NCBI GenBank assembly: GCA_900299355.1
Contig: OMJR01000125.1
Location: 1 to 36,375, forward strand
Length of the DNA stretch: 36,375 nucleotides
Origin: Anaerolineaceae bacterium
GTDB lineage: Bacteria > Chloroflexota > Anaerolineae > Anaerolineales > UBA11579
Direction of reading: 5' to 3'
A program made the position numbers and the translations under genes. The notes under the pieces are model-generated. The model searched no databases and was not told the origin of the DNA. It was given only the letters and a program-made list of their open reading frames with translations. Positions 32,846-36,375 of this stretch are shown here, piece by piece. Position 1 is the stretch's first letter, and every line of letters starts with the position of its first letter.

Positions 32846-35061
32846 TTAATCGACGCTGATCAGTACCGCGGTGACTACCCGGCGCTGGCGGTAGTCCCCG
32901 CTAAGCGGGTCGAAGCTTTCGCAGGTGATCAGGGTCAAGAGGTCGTACTCACTGTGCTCGAATTGGGCGGCGCCACGCGGCGTGATCAGGCGGTTGCTGC
33001 GCACCTCGTAGGTATAGGTTTGGCCGAAAGCACTGATTGTGATCTGGTCCCCATGCTGCAGGTCGTTCAGCCCGTAGAAGGGCCCTGGCTGGTTGTCGGC
33101 GCCCCACACGTGAGCCGTGATCACGGTGTTGCCTGCCCAGGTGGGGAAGGCGCTGCCGTAGAGGTAGCCGGCCTGGTCGCCCAGCCAGGTCACATCCCAG
33201 CCGTTGGGCGATTGGGGCACACCCACGATGCCGGTGGCGATGTCCAGGTTGGGGATCGATAAGACCATATCGGTGGTGGCGTAGGCCGCCTCGGCGGGCT
33301 GGATCCCTAAATCGGTGACCATATCCGGGGCGAAACCGGTCAATGGATAATCGGGCAAGCCTACAATGAACAACGACAGGCGGCTGGTGGTGCCACACAC
33401 CATGCCGGCTTTGGCCGACACGCGCGGTAACGGCGTCCATTGGGTTTCATTGCCATGGCGCGAGTATTGCTGCTTGCCGGTGGTCACGCCGTCCTTGGGT
33501 ACCAGGCAGATTGTGATTGGCTGCAGCAGCAGGCTGACCAGTTGTCCGTCGCACGCAATGGTGATGTCCCATACGTTTTCATCCAGCTGGATATTGAACA
33601 GGCTCGCGTGGCCGACCTGGCTGATGTTCAGCGTGCAGGTGTTGGCGTTGGCATCCGGCCCACTGGGAATGGCACCCGCCGAAATAATGATCGAGCCGCC
33701 CTCAAAGTTGTATACCCCGCCGGTGACGCCGGTGCTGAAAGGCACATCCTCACCGTAGAAACGCGCGAGACAGAAAGCGGTGAAATCCTGGCAATCGGAG
33801 GAGGCGATAATCTTGCCGTCCGATTGCACGATCACGTCCTGGCCGACATCATCTTCATCAGTGAATTTGTAGATCACCCAGCCGTCATCGCCAAAATCGG
33901 TATCAATGTCGCCATCGGCTTCAACGCGCAGCAGGCAAGTGTGCGCCCCTTCGCGGCAACCACCGCTCAGGATGATCTTGCCGTCGGCTTGCACGGCCAG
34001 GCCATAGGCCGCGTTCCAATCCGGGGCCACATCGGCCAGCAGGATGCCGTCGCCGTTGAAGGCCGTGTCCAGTACGCCGCTGCTGGTGTAGGCTAACAGG
34101 CAGAAATAATTGACATCGTTGCACTCGCCAGCCACCAGGATGCGGCCGCCAGTCGTAATCGCAACTTCCTCTACATAATTGAAGCCGCCCAGGATCGGCG
34201 TGCGGGTCCAGTTGACGCCGGCGCCGCCGAAACTGTTATCCACCGTGCCGTCGGCATTGAAGCGCGCCACGCAGACATCATCACGGTCGTCGCAGGAAGC
34301 GGCAATCACGATCTTGCCATCCGATTGCAGGATCACTTCCGGATCTTCGTCATCATCACCCGCGCTGGGGTTGATTTCCGTGAAGCCAGCGCCGCCGTTA
34401 AAAGTGGCATCCTCGCTGCCGTCGCTGTTACGGCGGCTGACGCAAATGTAATTGTCGAAATCGCATTCACCGGCGACAATGATCTGGCCGTTGGATTGAA
34501 GCGCCAGGCTTTCGCCTTCATCGTCGTCCCCTGGGTGATAGCCAAAAATGACATAACCATCCGGTGCGCCAAAGCTGGTGTCCAGCGTGCCGTTTTCGTT
34601 GTAGCGCACCATGCAAATGCGTTGAACGGCATCAATGCAATCGCCAATCATCAGGATCTTGCCGTCCGGCTGCACGACCACGTCGCGTGGACTATCATCT
34701 TCGCCGGAGACGATATCGGTGGTCACGTAGCCGTTGGGTGCGCCGAAGCTGGTGTCAAGCGTGCCATCTGGTTTAAAGCGCGCCAGACAAAACATTTCGG
34801 CGTTGCCGCAGCCGCCCGCCACCAGGATGCTATCGTCGGGCAGCAAAACCATCTTGGGTTCAAAGTGGTCTTCGCCGGGAATGATTTCCAGGAGCACCTG
34901 GCCATCGACGCCAAAAGACGTATCCAGGTCACCTGCCTCATGCAAGGTGGCATGGGGGAAAGAAGCGGCTTGTGCATCCGGCGGGGGGTCAGTGAAAGCA
35001 GCAGGGCCAGGGCCAGCAGTGCCTGTGCCAGAGCACGGGAAAGACCGGTAAATCTCCTCAT
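32846..35061 (-). CDS. Secreted delta-60-repeat protein fused to a C-terminal sortase domain; one-base frameshift in the signal peptide region (about 34983-34988)
   Basis: Track ORF 32846..34945 opens at TTG; 7 repeats (DTSFG/DATFN/DNSFG/DTAFN/DTDFG); C-terminal VITAHVWG...GPFYGLNDLQHGDQITI...LLTLITCESFDPLSGDYRQRRVV. Signal peptide MRRFTGLSRALAQALLALALLLSLTP lies in another frame. Confidence 0.85.
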
Positions 35062-35106
35062 CACTAAGCCCGCATTATATGTGATAAATGGCCTATCAAA
35101 AATGAA

Positions 35107-35130
35107 AAGCGCCCACCAAAGTGGGCGCTT
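35107..35130 (-). terminator. Hairpin downstream of tRNA-Asp
   Basis: aagcgcccac (35107-35116) / gtgggcgctt (35121-35130), followed on the minus strand by TTTT-rich sequence. Confidence 0.7.
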
Positions 35131-35134
35131 GCTG

Positions 35135-35209
35135 CGGTCCCGACGGGACTCGAACCCGCGATCTCTGCCTTGACAGGGCAGCGTGTTAAACCGACTACAC
35201 CACGGGACC
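35135..35209 (-). tRNA. tRNA-Asp (anticodon GTC)
   Basis: Minus strand GGTCCCGTGGTGTAGTCGGTTTAACACGCTGCCCTGTCAAGGCAGAGATCGCGGGTTCGAGTCCCGTCGGGACCG; full cloverleaf, GTTCGAGTC T-loop, no encoded CCA. Confidence 0.95.
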
Positions 35210-35321
35210 TTGAATAGCCTGCGGAGTATACCAGAGCGATTCGGGCCAGTCAAGCAATGCCCGCAAATCTGCAATCACCATCTTGCTAGGGCTCTTTTGG
35301 CTGGCTATACTACAGAGGCAG

Positions 35322-36375
35322 ATGGATATCGCCAATCTTGTTCAGGTTCTACCCGAGCGCTATACCCCTGTCGACCAGGAGCTGATTCAACGTGCCTTCA
35401 AGTTCGCTCAAAAGGCGCACAAAGGGCAGGAACGTGTTTCCGGTGAGCCCTATGTAAATCATTGTGTCGCCGTAGCGGTTATTTTAGCTGAATTACAAGT
35501 CCCGTCCGAGGTTGTTGCGGCGGGACTTTTGCATGATACCGTCGAGGACACCAAGGTAACCCTGGAAGACCTCCGAAAGGAATTTGGCGATGAGATCGCC
35601 AGCCTGGTGGACGGGGTCACCAAGCTGACCCAGCTGCCGCGGGTGTCGCGGATCGAGTCGCAGAACGGACGCAATGGCCGGGGCAAGATCAGCCCCGACG
35701 AATTGGAAGACAATCTGGCCCGCAGCCGAGGCGCCGACCTGGCCTCCGAAACGCTGCGCAAGACCTTCCTGGCGATGGGTGAAGATGTGCGCGTGGTGCT
35801 GATCAAGCTGGCCGACCGACTCCATAATATGCGCACCCTGGGCCACTTGCCGGAGGAGAAACGCCGCCGCATCGCCCGCCAGACCCTGGACATTTTTGCG
35901 CCCCTGGCAAACCGACTGGGTATCTGGCAATTGAAGTGGGAGTTGGAAGACCTGGCCTTCCGATACTCTGAACCGGACGAATACAAAGAGATCGCCGCCA
36001 ACCTGGCTGAGCGCCGCTCATTGCGCGAAGATCAGCTCAAAGACATCATCTTCAATCTGAATTCCTTGCTGGGCCAGGATGGTATCAAGGCCGAGATTAC
36101 CGGGCGCCCAAAGCATATCTATTCGATCTACAACAAGATGCGCCGCAAGGGCGTCGCCTTTGAGATGCTGCATGACGTGCGCGCCGTGCGCGTGTTGGTG
36201 GATGATGTGCCCACCTGCTATCGTGCGCTGGGCTTGATCCACACCCATTGGCGGCCAATCCCGGGCGAGTTTGATGACTATATCGCCGCACCCAAAGACA
36301 ACTTCTACCAATCGTTGCATACCGCCGTAATTTACGACGACGGCAAGCCGCTGGAAGTGCAGATCCGCACCGCCG
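35322..36375 (+). CDS. RelA/SpoT family (p)ppGpp synthetase/hydrolase, truncated by the window end (absent from the ORF track)
   Basis: MDIANLVQVLPERYTPVDQELIQRAFKFAQKAHKGQERVSGEPYVNH...LLHDTVEDT...KLADRLHNMRTL...GRPKHIYSIYNKMRRK...PIPGEFDDYIAAPKDNFYQSLHTAV. Confidence 0.95.
   Translation, partial: MDIANLVQVLPERYTPVDQELIQRAFKFAQKAHKGQERVSGEPYVNHCVAVAVILAELQVPSEVVAAGLLHDTVEDTKVTLEDLRKEFGDEIASLVDGVTKLTQLPRVSRIESQNGRNGRGKISPDELEDNLARSRGADLASETLRKTFLAMGEDVRVVLIKLADRLHNMRTLGHLPEEKRRRIARQTLDIFAPLANRLGIWQLKWELEDLAFRYSEPDEYKEIAANLAERRSLREDQLKDIIFNLNSLLGQDGIKAEITGRPKHIYSIYNKMRRKGVAFEMLHDVRAVRVLVDDVPTCYRALGLIHTHWRPIPGEFDDYIAAPKDNFYQSLHTAVIYDDGKPLEVQIRTA

Noticed and set aside
34983-34988. Confident call of phase variation at the G6 tract
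   Set aside because: Six bases is short for slipped-strand switching and other one-base indels in the window make sequencing error more likely; kept only as a hypothesis
1-36375. CRISPR array or canonical anti-phage system
   Set aside because: No regularly spaced identical repeats and no Cas, restriction or toxin-antitoxin domains recognised

Overview
High-GC window resembling a Chloroflexota (Anaerolineae-like) genome; this taxonomic call is inference from gene content and style. The window has about 28 protein-coding loci, one tRNA-Asp, several bidirectional hairpin terminators and many short dispersed palindromic repeats.

Main blocks:
(1) A possible edge of an IS element, small membrane proteins, a GNAT, a DAO-type FAD oxidase, a DUF1684 protein and a UbiA prenyltransferase with a one-base frameshift.
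(2) A three-gene LiaF/DUF5668-like membrane cluster.
(3) A radical-SAM region (about 9.1-16.9 kb). It holds two paralogous pairs, each a PqqD-like/radical-SAM protein plus a DUF2207-like membrane protein. One pair has an intact CxxxCxxC maturase and a tail-less membrane partner. The other has a radical-SAM paralogue without the Fe-S cysteines, translationally coupled (TAATG) to a membrane protein ending in SSCACACAGCACACAGGGR.
(4) MFS transporter and citrate synthase.
(5) A frameshifted GIY-YIG nuclease bracketed by inverted copies of a CCTTCGC-hairpin-CTCAGGATGACA repeat.
(6) An exopolysaccharide locus.
(7) A four-gene operon: GcvT-like, two phytoene-desaturase-like FAD proteins, GNAT.
(8) A sortase fused to a seven-repeat, cysteine-paired delta-60 domain, with a one-base frameshift in its signal peptide.
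(9) tRNA-Asp and a 5' partial RelA/SpoT with an EXDD motif.

Best candidates for undescribed biology are the radical-SAM/Cys-tail module, the GIY-YIG/inverted-repeat unit, the disulfide-patterned delta-60 sortase, and recurrent -10 boxes 5-10 nt upstream of start codons (candidate leaderless transcription).
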